64,000 nucleotides of DNA from the NCBI GenBank assembly GCA_028716365.1, contig JAQUPZ010000003.1:186001-250000 (forward strand), in the 5' to 3' direction. Source of the stretch: Kiritimatiellia bacterium. GTDB taxonomy: Bacteria; Verrucomicrobiota; Kiritimatiellia; UBA8416; YA12-FULL-48-11. The notes under the pieces are model-generated. The model made no database searches. It saw nothing but the letters and a program-made list of their open reading frames with translations, and had not been told where the DNA came from. This document shows positions 8,801-16,389 of the stretch, in pieces (position 1 is the stretch's first letter; each line of letters begins with the position of its first letter). Position numbers and translations under genes: made by a program.

Positions 8801-11800
8801 AAGGCTGGGTGAGACCCAGGCATCAATCAGACATGAGGTAGATGAAAACCTGCGCGGCGGCTTTGTTCTGCATGTAACCCAGGTACGTGAAAACCGGGCT
8901 TACCTGGAAAAGAGGAATATTGATGTACCGTGGAACAACAAAAACCTGGAGCTGAAATGGGAGCACTTTGTTTCCAAACTCCAGCCGGCACAGAAAGAAA
9001 CATGGACGGCAGTAATTACGGGACCTGATGCTCAGAAATCAGTAGCTGAAATGGTTGCCGCGCTTTATGACCAGTCACTGGATGCTTTCATGACACATCA
9101 CTGGATGCCGCGTTTCATGTTTTTCTACCGTGATTACAGTTCGGCACATTCGGATTTCTGCAATGTTCTGAAGCCTTTTCAGCATCTGTTTGGTTCATGG
9201 GTCAATCATTATGTGGGGGTTGATAGCAGTTACCGCATGTTCCCGGATGATCTTACCGAGAATTACTATGGTTATGCTTTTGCTTCGGGTGGCGGCAAAG
9301 GGTTTGGCAGGCACGTTATGAGAAAATCGGCCATGATTGCGGCTGATGGCATGGAAATGGCCAATGCAGTCATGCCTCAAGCGGCTGTTGCTGCAGCGCC
9401 CATGGAAGCCGAAGTAAAATCGGAAGTATCGAAAAGTAAAAAGCAAGACATGAGTGGCCGTGGAATGGCTGAAGGTATTGGTGGGGCGGGAGAACCTGAA
9501 TCAAAAACTGATCTCGGTAAGATTACAGCCCGGAAAAATCTCAATGAAACAGCGTTCTTCTTCCCTCAGCTTGTTTCGGACAGTAACGGGGTTGTCCGAA
9601 TGACATTCACGATGCCGGAAGCCTTGACGCAATGGCGGTTCATGGGGTTTGCCCATGACAAAGATATGAGGTCTGGTTTCATTCAGGGGGACGCTGTGAC
9701 ATCCAAGGACCTTATGGTACAACCGAACCCTCCTCGCTTTCTCAGGGAAGGCGATGTTCTTGAATTTACGGTAAAGGTTTCGAATCAGAGCGATACAGGA
9801 CAGAAGGGACAGGTGCGACTGGTGTTTTGTGACGCTCGGACTGATGAATCAGTTGATAAGAAACTTGGAAATGAAACACCGGATATCGATTTTGAAATTC
9901 CGGCAAAGGAATCACGCAGTTATTCCTGGAAAATAAAAGTTCCAGACGGCGGTGGATTCCTGACATACAAGGCGGTGGGGTCTACAGGGAAAGTATCTGA
10001 CGGAGAGGAAGGATTCCTGCCGGTTTTGTCGCGGAGAATATTTGTGACAGAATCCCTGCCGCTTCCAATTCGTGGCCCGTTGACGAAGAAATTTGAATTC
10101 AAAAAATTGTTGGAGTCCGGGAAATCAGATACACTACGACACCAAAATCTTGTGGTACAGATGGTCTCCAATCCGTCGTGGTATGCCATCATGGCACTTC
10201 CTTTCCTGATGGAATTTCCCCATGAATGTTCGGAGCAGACCTTCAACAGGTTGTATGCCAATGCACTTGCCAGGTTCATTGCCAACTCGGACCCGAAAAT
10301 CAGACGTATCTTTGACCAGTGGAAGGGAACGCCCACATTGGACAGTCCCCTTGAGAAGAACCAGGACCTGAAGAGTGTCATGATTGAGGAAACTCCATGG
10401 TTGAGGCAGGCACAGTCGGAGAGTCAGGCAAGAAAGAATGTCGGTGTTCTTTTCGATGAAAATCGCATGGAGAATGAAGTCAGTCGTTGTTTCAGGAAAC
10501 TTGCGGAAATGCAATTGCATGATGGTTCGTGGCCATGGTTCCCCGGAGGATACGGCAATGACTACATCACTCTTTATATTACAACCGGATTCGGCCGTAT
10601 GAGGCATCTGGGGATTAATATAGATATGAATCCGGCTGTACGTTCGCTGGCAAGACTGGATAACTGGATCGATAACATTTACCGCGAAATCCTGCGGCAT
10701 GGTCACAAGGACACGAATAATCTCAGTGAGACTATTGCGCTTTATCTTTATGGGCGCAGTTTCTTCCTGAAGGACCGACCTGTGCAGGGTAATGCCAGGG
10801 AGGCTGTTGACTATTTTCTTGGTCAGGCAAAGACCTACTGGTTAAAATTGGCTAACCGTCAGTCACAGGGCCATCTGGCAATTGCATTGATGCGATTTGG
10901 GGATGAGGTAACGCCTTTGGATATAATGAAGTCAATCAAGGAGCGTTCCGTGACGGACGAAGAACTTGGAATGTTCTGGCGTGAAACCGAATTGTCGTGG
11001 TGGTGGTACAGGGCACCGATCGAAACACAGGCCCTTATGATTGAGGCGTTCAGTGAAGTTGTGAAAGACGAAAAAGCCGTGGAGGACTGCAAAGTCTGGT
11101 TGTTAAAGCAGAAACAAACGCAGGATTGGAAGACAACGAAGGCAACGGCTGATGCTGTCTATGGATTGTTATTGAGAGGTGTTAATAATCTGGCGTCGGA
11201 TGCGCTTGTAGAAGTTTCGCTTGGTGGTCAGGAAATCAAGCCGGAAAAAGTAGAAGCCGGTACGGGTTTCTACGAGAAGAAATTTACTGCATCAGAGATC
11301 AAGCCGGTGATGGGTGAGGTTACTGTAAAGAAAATTGACGAAGGCGTGGCATGGGGCAGTCTGCACTGGCAGTATCTTGAAGATATGACCAAGGTAACAC
11401 CATACGAAGGAACTCCTTTGAAGTTGAAAAAAACTCTTTATACCAGGGTCTCAACGAAAAAAGGACAGATGTTGGAACCGGTAAAGAGAGTGGTGAATGT
11501 TGGAGATGAACTGGTTGTGCGTATTGAATTGCGGACTGACAGGGACATGGAATATGTCCATATGAAGGACCAGCGTGGCAGTGGTCTTGAGCCGGTGAAT
11601 GTGATTTCACGGTATAAATACCAGGATGGACTGGCCTACTACGAATCAACGCGTGATACGGCGAGCCATTTCTTCATAGATTATCTGCCTAAGGGAGTTT
11701 ATGTGTTTGAATACGCAACCCGTGTTGTTCATAGGGGCAGTTATCAAAGCGGTATTACTGAAATACAGTGCATGTATGCACCTGAATTCAACAGCCATTC

Positions 11801-11828
11801 AGAAAGCCTGTCGATAGATGTACAATAG
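5829..11828 (+). CDS. bacterial alpha-2-macroglobulin family protein
   Basis: A 1999-residue exported protein with an N-terminal signal segment (residues 5-22) behind a GGGGGG ribosome-binding tract. The N-terminal 500 residues are helical and repeat-like. MG-type beta domains follow (carboxypeptidase-like EGFVLESKSGEPVSGAEVEG, then the MG2 region with FFTDRAIYRPGQTI). The A2M segment contains NETAFFFPQL and LTQWRFMGF. CSEQ at 1467-1470 corresponds to the CxEQ thioester, so the protein can probably trap attacking proteases covalently. The alpha-alpha toroid domain follows, then the C-terminal beta domains. Family members guard the envelope against proteases, often beside the penicillin-binding protein PbpC, which is absent here. 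Residues about 1160-1220 form a low-complexity bait-like linker. Confidence 0.92.
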   Translation: MKYKISLLAAILWFGAILYTVGGQRDAQWKKVDEAINKGLPKTAIEALDPIIVEAMKDGAYGEAAKAMCRKIVLEGNIQGNKPEEKITRLEAEIEKAPKEIVPILNTVLANWYWHYFQNNRWRFMQRTATAVAPGKDFTTWDLTRLFAEIDKKYQSALSAADMLKTIPVASYNDLINKGNMPDTYRPTLYDFITQEALSFYTSGEQAAAKAQDAFEVSADDPIFDNPRKFLLWKPDTTDTDSPVLRAIHLYQDLMRFHIGDKDQTAFMDVDLARFVYGKNIAFGEEKNSKFKKALTAAADEWSNHEIYSMALYHLARTLHDEGTLVEARETALRGEKAFPDSPGGRLCHNLIADIESKSVTISTEFVWNDCRPKIDVRYRNVAEVYFRAVSWDWNYFLNRKHGRPEYLDEDGRKKLLAKKSELEWSAKLPATSDYKERLEQIPAPQGLKPGYYFIIASHDPAFRDSNNQVTFTDVWVSDLSIVIRTRDGNIEGFVLESKSGEPVSGAEVEGWYLTNEGDRVRTAVPNTDENGFFSFKPQQHRGYFIRVRHNGQEVASVREYSSYHHGREHRNSQTIFFTDRAIYRPGQTIQYKGICVHVDQERNDYHLLSGQRVTVEFRDSNNKEIARQEHQCNDYGSFSGSFTAPRDRLMGSMTIRSQGPAGSTRVQVEEYKRPKFQVTLDAPKTAPRLNDKVSLQGKATAYTGAAVDGAQVKYRIVREIRWPDWFYWCYWYRPRSLTSQEIAHGVVNTGVDGSFKIEFTAKPDLTVSEKDEPSFSYHVNADVTDTAGETRSALRIVNVGYSALKAGMSVEEWQTNEKPVEIKLSTTTLDGEGQAAEGKVKICHLKEPEKVERAKLTQWHNYYHEDRSSQVPDKSDPNSWELGDVAVERKFNSDTNGQVVIEFKLDAGLYRAVLETQDRFGKKVTALLPIRIIKPDATRLSLKIPHMLAAPAWSIEPGKNFLALWGTGYDSGRALVEIEHRNKIVKRYWTRLGETQASIRHEVDENLRGGFVLHVTQVRENRAYLEKRNIDVPWNNKNLELKWEHFVSKLQPAQKETWTAVITGPDAQKSVAEMVAALYDQSLDAFMTHHWMPRFMFFYRDYSSAHSDFCNVLKPFQHLFGSWVNHYVGVDSSYRMFPDDLTENYYGYAFASGGGKGFGRHVMRKSAMIAADGMEMANAVMPQAAVAAAPMEAEVKSEVSKSKKQDMSGRGMAEGIGGAGEPESKTDLGKITARKNLNETAFFFPQLVSDSNGVVRMTFTMPEALTQWRFMGFAHDKDMRSGFIQGDAVTSKDLMVQPNPPRFLREGDVLEFTVKVSNQSDTGQKGQVRLVFCDARTDESVDKKLGNETPDIDFEIPAKESRSYSWKIKVPDGGGFLTYKAVGSTGKVSDGEEGFLPVLSRRIFVTESLPLPIRGPLTKKFEFKKLLESGKSDTLRHQNLVVQMVSNPSWYAIMALPFLMEFPHECSEQTFNRLYANALARFIANSDPKIRRIFDQWKGTPTLDSPLEKNQDLKSVMIEETPWLRQAQSESQARKNVGVLFDENRMENEVSRCFRKLAEMQLHDGSWPWFPGGYGNDYITLYITTGFGRMRHLGINIDMNPAVRSLARLDNWIDNIYREILRHGHKDTNNLSETIALYLYGRSFFLKDRPVQGNAREAVDYFLGQAKTYWLKLANRQSQGHLAIALMRFGDEVTPLDIMKSIKERSVTDEELGMFWRETELSWWWYRAPIETQALMIEAFSEVVKDEKAVEDCKVWLLKQKQTQDWKTTKATADAVYGLLLRGVNNLASDALVEVSLGGQEIKPEKVEAGTGFYEKKFTASEIKPVMGEVTVKKIDEGVAWGSLHWQYLEDMTKVTPYEGTPLKLKKTLYTRVSTKKGQMLEPVKRVVNVGDELVVRIELRTDRDMEYVHMKDQRGSGLEPVNVISRYKYQDGLAYYESTRDTASHFFIDYLPKGVYVFEYATRVVHRGSYQSGITEIQCMYAPEFNSHSESLSIDVQ

Positions 11829-11940
11829 GGCTGATTTTTCATGTTGAACCTTGCTGTCTCTTTTGGCGTCTTTTTCGTTTGATAATGATTTGTGGGCCTC
11901 TATTATCTGTGCGCATTCTTTTGGGGGCGTAGCTCAATTG

Positions 11941-11959
11941 CCCGCCAAAGGCGGGTAAA
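11941..11959 (+). repeat. 19-nt palindromic insertion in the D-loop of the tRNA remnant
   Basis: CCCGCCAAAGGCGGG plus TAAA, absent at the same point of the intact tRNA-Asp. Six-base perfect arms flank an AAA loop. The 13-base core also occurs at 49495-49507. Confidence 0.7.
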
Positions 11960-11966
11960 GTTAGAG

Positions 11967-11985
11967 CTTGTCTGCCTAAGGCGGA
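11967..11985 (+). repeat. second 19-nt palindromic insertion in the tRNA remnant
   Basis: The block contains TCTGCCTAAGGCGGA, arms that pair with one G-U around TAA. It lies between the D-arm and anticodon stem of the broken tRNA and is absent from the intact copy. It is related in design to the block at 11941-11959. Confidence 0.6.
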
Positions 11986-12067
11986 TCCCAGAAGATCGGT
12001 CTGGTTGTTGCTTTTAACACTTTCTCAATTTGCCGATATCATGATATAGTAATCTTGGGTTGCGGGT

Positions 12068-12328
12068 TTGTATGTTGGTGATACTATACAGGTATATGTT
12101 TATGTCTTGCGCAGCCTTAAGACAGGTTGTCATTATGTTGGAATAAGCAAATATAAGACAAAGAGGCTTCATCAGCATAATACAGGTCAGAATCGGTCTA
12201 CGAAAGGCAAAGGGCCATGGGTGGAAATCCTCAAAGAGAGTTATTTGAACTACAATGAGGCTCTTGAACGTGAGAAATATCTTAAATCGGGCAAAGGCCG
12301 TGAATGGCTCAAAGGTCTTTTGGCCTAA
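12068..12328 (+). CDS. small GIY-YIG nuclease-domain protein (first copy)
   Basis: About 86 residues forming a single GIY-YIG domain. VYVLRS and YVGIS give the two name motifs, KRLHQHN carries the catalytic arginine, and EREKYLKSGKGREWL carries the metal-binding glutamate. These stand-alone proteins are related to UvrC and homing nucleases and are presumed to cut DNA, but their role is unclear. No in-frame ATG exists; the only start keeping the first motif is the TTG at 12068, which lies inside or next to the possible T-arm remnant of the broken tRNA. The loop between the YIG motif and the arginine is shorter than usual. Confidence 0.75.
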   Translation: MYVGDTIQVYVYVLRSLKTGCHYVGISKYKTKRLHQHNTGQNRSTKGKGPWVEILKESYLNYNEALEREKYLKSGKGREWLKGLLA

Positions 12329-12389
12329 AATGAAGTTTTTTTTGTCTTGATCGTATGGCTGTGATGGTTATATTGCGCACTTTCCTGCA

Positions 12390-12466
12390 GGGGGCGTAGC
12401 TCAATTGGTTAGAGTCCCAGACTGTCGATCTGGTTGTTGCGGGTTCGAGTCCCGTCGCTCCCGCCA
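12390..12466 (+). tRNA. tRNA-Asp (anticodon GTC)
   Basis: The full cloverleaf can be drawn by hand. Acceptor GGGGGCG pairs with CGCTCCC (one G-U). D-stem GCTC pairs with GAGT. Anticodon stem CCAGA pairs with TCTGG around CTGTCGA, giving anticodon GTC with the required T33. T-stem GCGGG pairs with CCCGT around TTCGAGT. Discriminator G73, an Asp identity base, and an encoded CCA follow. Confidence 0.95.
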
Positions 12467-12496
12467 GTCTTCGCTCGCAGCGTAGCGGAGAGTGAA

Positions 12497-12683
12497 GACT
12501 GCCCCGCGTAGTTGATTGAACTTTGTGAAATCAACGAAGCGGGACAATTGATCCACTGCGAGCTACGCCTGGCACAGCCATCCTGAAAGCGTAAACATGT
12601 TCGAGCTACGCGTGGCACGGCTACGCAGAGAACGGAAAGGGAAGCGTGCCCTGCGTAGTTGAAATCAACGAAGCGGGGCAGTC
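12497..12683. repeat. inverted-repeat-bounded spacer between tRNA-Asp and second GIY-YIG gene
   Basis: 12497-12517 (beginning GACTGCCCCGC) is the reverse complement of 12663-12683 at 18 of 21 positions, and the ATG of the GIY-YIG gene follows directly. Each end is itself a hairpin (12503-12543 and 12648-12679). A 17-bp direct repeat with one mismatch lies between them (12559-12575 and 12602-12618). Another inverted repeat (12465-12476 with 12490-12501) begins in the CCA end of the tRNA. The structure resembles a small mobile unit with terminal inverted repeats. Confidence 0.7.
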
Positions 12684-12926
12684 ATGTATTTCGTCTACAT
12701 ACTTCGTAGTGTCAGTCATCCAGACCAAATTTACGTTGGGTTTTTGGAAGATATCGTTGCCAGGGTCAAGAAACATAATGAAGCTGGTAATGTTTCCACG
12801 GCTAGGTGTCGTCCATGGAAACTGATTTTCTATTGTGCCTTTGGAGACAAAAGGCGTGCTTTGGCGTTTGAATCGTATCTAAAATCGCATTCAGGGAAAG
12901 CTTTCTCCGCCAAGCGACTTCTATAA
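12684..12926 (+). CDS. small GIY-YIG nuclease-domain protein (second copy)
   Basis: 80 residues, one GIY-YIG domain: FVYILRS and YVGFL, then ARVKKHN with the catalytic arginine, and AFESYLKSHSGKAF with the glutamate. It is clearly diverged from the copy at 12068 and has the usual loop length, so it is a paralogue rather than a fresh duplicate. The ATG starts on the base after a terminal inverted repeat and has no Shine-Dalgarno sequence. The stop lies six bases before uppP. The placement after a tRNA-Asp mirrors the first copy and suggests a tRNA-linked element. Confidence 0.8.
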   Translation: MYFVYILRSVSHPDQIYVGFLEDIVARVKKHNEAGNVSTARCRPWKLIFYCAFGDKRRALAFESYLKSHSGKAFSAKRLL

Positions 12927-12932
12927 AACCTC

Positions 12933-13745
12933 ATGAATATATTCCAGGCATTTATTTTTGGAATGGTGCAGGGATTGGGAGAATTCCTGCCGATTTCTTC
13001 TTCTGCCCACCTGGTCATACTTCCATGGTTTTTTGGCTGGAGTGATCCAGGACTTGGTTTCGATGTTGCATTACATTGGGGAACTCTCGCGGCAGTGCTG
13101 GTTTATTTCCGGCGTGACGTAAGACTTCTGGTTTGTGGATTCTGGCACTCACTTTTCCGGTCGACCCGGAACCTGCAGAATGATTTGCAACAGAAAATGG
13201 TGTGGCTGCTGGTTGTTTCGAGTGTTCCGGGTGCAATAATCGGAAAGTTATTCGAAGAAAAGGCAGAGACTGTTTTTAGAAATCCATTTCTTGTTTCGCT
13301 TGCACTGGGCGGGTTCGGGCTGGTGTTATTTATTGCTGATCAGGCAGGAAAAAAACAAAAGCGCCTGGAGAATATTCGGTGGGGGGAGGCCATGCTAATC
13401 GGCTGCAGTCAGGCCCTGGCAATCATTCCTGGCATATCGAGGAGCGGTGTTACCATTGCGACTGGACTTGGCCTGGGATTCCAGAGGGCAGATGCGGCAC
13501 GTTTCAGCTTCCTCATGTCCATACCGATAATTTTCGGTGCCGGATTGGTCAAGGCAAAACATCTTTGGTCAGATACAGAAATTGCTGCATTAAGTGTTGG
13601 ATTTTTTACATCGGCTATTTTCGGGTTCCTTTCCATACATTACCTGTTGCAGTACGTCGCCCGGAAAAACTTCAGTATTTTCGTGTGGTACAGAATTGCC
13701 GTGTCTGCAGTGATCCTTATCATGTTGTATATGCGAATGAAATAG
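12933..13745 (+). CDS. uppP: undecaprenyl-diphosphatase UppP (BacA)
   Basis: A 270-residue polytopic membrane enzyme. GEFLPISSSAH at 16-26 is the conserved Glu/Ser-rich motif, and IIPGISRSG near 165-173 is the second active-site motif with its arginine. UppP removes a phosphate from undecaprenyl diphosphate on the outer face of the inner membrane, recycling the carrier for peptidoglycan and polysaccharide synthesis; excess gives bacitracin resistance. Length is normal for the family. It faces kdsD with a 51-bp gap containing no obvious terminator. Confidence 0.95.
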   Translation: MNIFQAFIFGMVQGLGEFLPISSSAHLVILPWFFGWSDPGLGFDVALHWGTLAAVLVYFRRDVRLLVCGFWHSLFRSTRNLQNDLQQKMVWLLVVSSVPGAIIGKLFEEKAETVFRNPFLVSLALGGFGLVLFIADQAGKKQKRLENIRWGEAMLIGCSQALAIIPGISRSGVTIATGLGLGFQRADAARFSFLMSIPIIFGAGLVKAKHLWSDTEIAALSVGFFTSAIFGFLSIHYLLQYVARKNFSIFVWYRIAVSAVILIMLYMRMK

Positions 13746-13796
13746 AACAAACAACGAAAAGCAGATTGTTAAATAACGGGTCGCCGCTTTCGGTAA

Positions 13797-14768
13797 TTAC
13801 AGAATTTTCAACTTGGGCAGATCCTGAATATCTACATATCCGATAAGCCGTTTCATGTTGTCGACTACCGGCAAGTCGTCGATATTGTGTTTCTCGAAAA
13901 TTTTAAGAACGTCAACGGCCAATTCCTCACCTGTAACAGTTACCGGATTGCGCGTCATGACTTTTTCAATTGGCAGATTCATGAGATTTGATTGTTTTGG
14001 AATATGTCTGCGCAGATCACCGTCGGTGAAGATACCGAGCAGGCGGTTTCTGTTGTCCAGGACACTCGCAGATCCCGCCCTTGCCCTGGTCATTGCGACA
14101 AGAGCGTCTTTGACTTTGGCACCTTTTCTGATGATTGCAATACGTTTGCCGGTACGCATGATATCAGATACACGCAGTAGAAGGGAACGTCCTATTGCCC
14201 CTCCGGGGTGAAGTTTCGCATAATCCTCTTTCCTGAATCCACGTGCTTCAAGCAGGACCATGGCTAATGCATCTCCGACAGCGAGTGTTACCGTTGTGCT
14301 TACCGTCGGTGCCATGTTGAAGGGGCAGGCTTCGCGTTCGATTGTTACGGGGATGACCACATCACTGCATTTTCCCAGAGCGCTGTTACGGTTGCCTGTT
14401 ACAGAGATAATCCTGACGTCCATTCGTTTGATCGAAGGGACAAGCATGACGAGTTCTTCGGATTCGCCAGAATAACTGAGCGCCAGAAGTATGTCGCCAT
14501 TATTGATTATTCCCAGGTCACCATGCATCGCCTGGGCAGGATTCAGAACCACGCTGGTGGATCCGGTGCTTGCCAGTGTTGCGGATATTTTCTGGGCTAT
14601 GTGAAGGTTTTTGCCCATACCCGTAACGACAATCTTTTTCCTGTTTTTCAGACATTTGAGTATGAGTTCCACGGCCTGCGTAAATTCCCTGCCTAGGCTG
14701 GAACGTACTTTCTTAAGTCCTTGTGTTTCAAGGTTGATTATTTCCTGTGCACGTTTTACAAAGTTCAA
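13797..14768 (-). CDS. kdsD: D-arabinose 5-phosphate isomerase KdsD (SIS plus two CBS domains)
   Basis: The enzyme interconverts ribulose 5-phosphate and arabinose 5-phosphate, the first step of Kdo synthesis for lipopolysaccharide. An N-terminal SIS domain (IVVTGMGKN, ALSYSGESEE, and the LHPGG loop) is followed by two CBS domains (around VSDIMRTG and VMTRNPVTV), the standard KdsD/GutQ layout. The frame opens at 14825 without a good start. A TTG at 14768 has GGAGG exactly six bases upstream and gives a 323-residue protein beginning MNFVKRAQEI, which matches where family members start, so I chose it. Its presence implies an outer membrane with Kdo-containing LPS. Confidence 0.93.
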   Translation of the reverse strand: MNFVKRAQEIINLETQGLKKVRSSLGREFTQAVELILKCLKNRKKIVVTGMGKNLHIAQKISATLASTGSTSVVLNPAQAMHGDLGIINNGDILLALSYSGESEELVMLVPSIKRMDVRIISVTGNRNSALGKCSDVVIPVTIEREACPFNMAPTVSTTVTLAVGDALAMVLLEARGFRKEDYAKLHPGGAIGRSLLLRVSDIMRTGKRIAIIRKGAKVKDALVAMTRARAGSASVLDNRNRLLGIFTDGDLRRHIPKQSNLMNLPIEKVMTRNPVTVTGEELAVDVLKIFEKHNIDDLPVVDNMKRLIGYVDIQDLPKLKIL

Positions 14769-15098
14769 AATCTGCCTCCGGGTCTGACTGTTTACTTTTA
14801 CCTGTTTCCCGGAATCAACCACCAATTGTTCAACTTGTCAATAACTTCGGAAGAAGGATAGTGGATAAAATATTCAGAATCAAAAATGAAAAATATCATG
14901 GCAACTCTGATATTGTGTGTGGTAATTTCTGAACAGTGGTATCAGGGATTTCTTTTGGATAGTCAGAGGGGTAAGATCATGTTAACTTACTCTTCTTCAG
15001 GGAGGATCTACCTGTCTGTTTCCAAATTACTGGAATTTACAGTTGAAAACAGATGATAATGTCCCTAATATTTGGGCCGTTGAGAGGTTGAATAGTTT

Positions 15099-16331
15099 AT
15101 GGCAAAGAAACCTATTAGAGTTTTCCGGAGAACAGATGGCAGAATAGCGGGTGAAGTTCCCGTGCAATCGTCGCAAAACAGGACCGAACCGCAACCGGTT
15201 CCTGTTTACAGTGATGGAATTGACGGAGATCGCTCAAGTATTACACAGCAGGTACATGATATGCCTGAGATATACAGGGCACGTACCGGCGAATCGGCTC
15301 ATTCGCAGTATGATGAACTCCTGCATTGTATTTATGATGCTGTGATGATTACGGAAATGGACGGCAGTATCGTTGAAGTGAATGCCAGGGCTGAGCATAA
15401 TTTCATCTGGACAAAAGAAGACCTTTGCAAGATGAACATCCTTGATATTATTTCCGGTGCTGATGAACAGCTGCTGGATCTTGTTCGTAAAAATGTCACC
15501 GATCAGAAGTTTACCGTGCTGGAGGCCGTATGTCTGGTGGGTGATGGTTCGCGTTTCAGCAGTGAGATTGTTGTCAATAAGATGCGCCTTGGCAGGCCCA
15601 GCCTTTGTTTCTTCATTCGTGATGTAACAAGAAGGAAACAGGCCGAGGAGGATCTCCGTGTTGCGAACGAGAGACTTGTTGAAGCAGAGAAGATACAGGC
15701 AAGGGTGGATACTCTTTCGACCATTTTTTATGATCTAAATAATCCGCTTCAGATCCTCACATGCATGGCGGAGATTGACAAGAACGAGGAGTACAAGAAA
15801 CAACTTGAACGTGTCGTTTCCGTGCTGGATAAACTGCGGAAGCAGGAATCGCTTGAAGCTGTCAGGGCGGATGATGGCAGTATAAGATACGATATCTCAA
15901 CCGGAACCAAATTGCAGCCTTGTGATTCGAAACGTCTGATGGTTGTGGATGATGAAAAACTATTGAGGGACATGTTCGTTAATGCTTTGTCATTAACGAT
16001 TCCGGGTGTTTCGATTGAGTCGGCGTCTAACGGGCAGGACGCGGTTAAGATTTTCTGCCAAAAGCGGCCAGCGGTGATCGTAATGGATGTTTCAATGCCG
16101 ATCATGAATGGCGAGGCTGCTTTTATGGAAATTAAAGCTGAATGCGAACGTCAGGGGTGGAGACTTCCGGCGGTTATCTTTTGTACGGGCTTTGTTGTCA
16201 GTGAGAGCCTGTCGGAGATCGTGGGTGATGGGTCAATGCATACATATCTTGAAAAACCACTGACAATGGCAAACCTGATTGGAGCAGTCAAGAGTCGCTT
16301 GATGCCTGCGGAGTCGTCTTCCGCACCCTAA
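15099..16331 (+). CDS. PAS / degenerate histidine-kinase dimerisation / receiver protein
   Basis: 410 residues, no membrane segment. A variable N-terminus is followed by a PAS sensor domain (about 70-180), a coiled coil, and a HisKA-like helix at 205-222 reading FYDLNNPLQ. Here the phospho-accepting histidine of the usual H-D/E-L-N-N-P box is Tyr211. No ATPase domain follows. Instead a receiver domain (279-401) has its acidic pair (DDE), phospho-acceptor Asp330 and Lys386. It therefore cannot autophosphorylate in the classical way and is probably a phosphorylation-controlled scaffold or receiver served by an unlinked kinase. Its receiver is similar to that at 54799, suggesting one pathway. 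Confidence 0.85.
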   Translation: MAKKPIRVFRRTDGRIAGEVPVQSSQNRTEPQPVPVYSDGIDGDRSSITQQVHDMPEIYRARTGESAHSQYDELLHCIYDAVMITEMDGSIVEVNARAEHNFIWTKEDLCKMNILDIISGADEQLLDLVRKNVTDQKFTVLEAVCLVGDGSRFSSEIVVNKMRLGRPSLCFFIRDVTRRKQAEEDLRVANERLVEAEKIQARVDTLSTIFYDLNNPLQILTCMAEIDKNEEYKKQLERVVSVLDKLRKQESLEAVRADDGSIRYDISTGTKLQPCDSKRLMVVDDEKLLRDMFVNALSLTIPGVSIESASNGQDAVKIFCQKRPAVIVMDVSMPIMNGEAAFMEIKAECERQGWRLPAVIFCTGFVVSESLSEIVGDGSMHTYLEKPLTMANLIGAVKSRLMPAESSSAP

Positions 16332-16389
16332 TATTGTATGTATAAATGCTGTAATTATGGCATTTTGATTATTGGATTCTTGATGTCAC

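Larger units (their letters stand above)
11923..12011 (+). pseudogene. broken tRNA-Asp copy carrying two small palindromic insertions
   Basis: The segment follows the intact tRNA-Asp at 12390 base for base in pieces. 11923-11940 matches its acceptor and D-arm, 11960-11966 its GTTAGAG, and 11986-11992 plus 12000-12011 its anticodon stem. Two 19-nt blocks absent from the real gene sit between these pieces (11941-11959 and 11967-11985), and the anticodon loop is AGATCGG instead of CTGTCGA. The T-arm and 3' acceptor strand are missing. A GTTGCGGGTT fragment at 12059-12068 may be a displaced T-arm remnant. It cannot fold as a tRNA. Confidence 0.8.

Noticed and set aside
12409..12618. Reverse frame with a peptide like GGSDGTRTRN
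   Set aside because: It is the antisense of tRNA-Asp plus the repeat spacer; this is a common artefact of tRNA loci.
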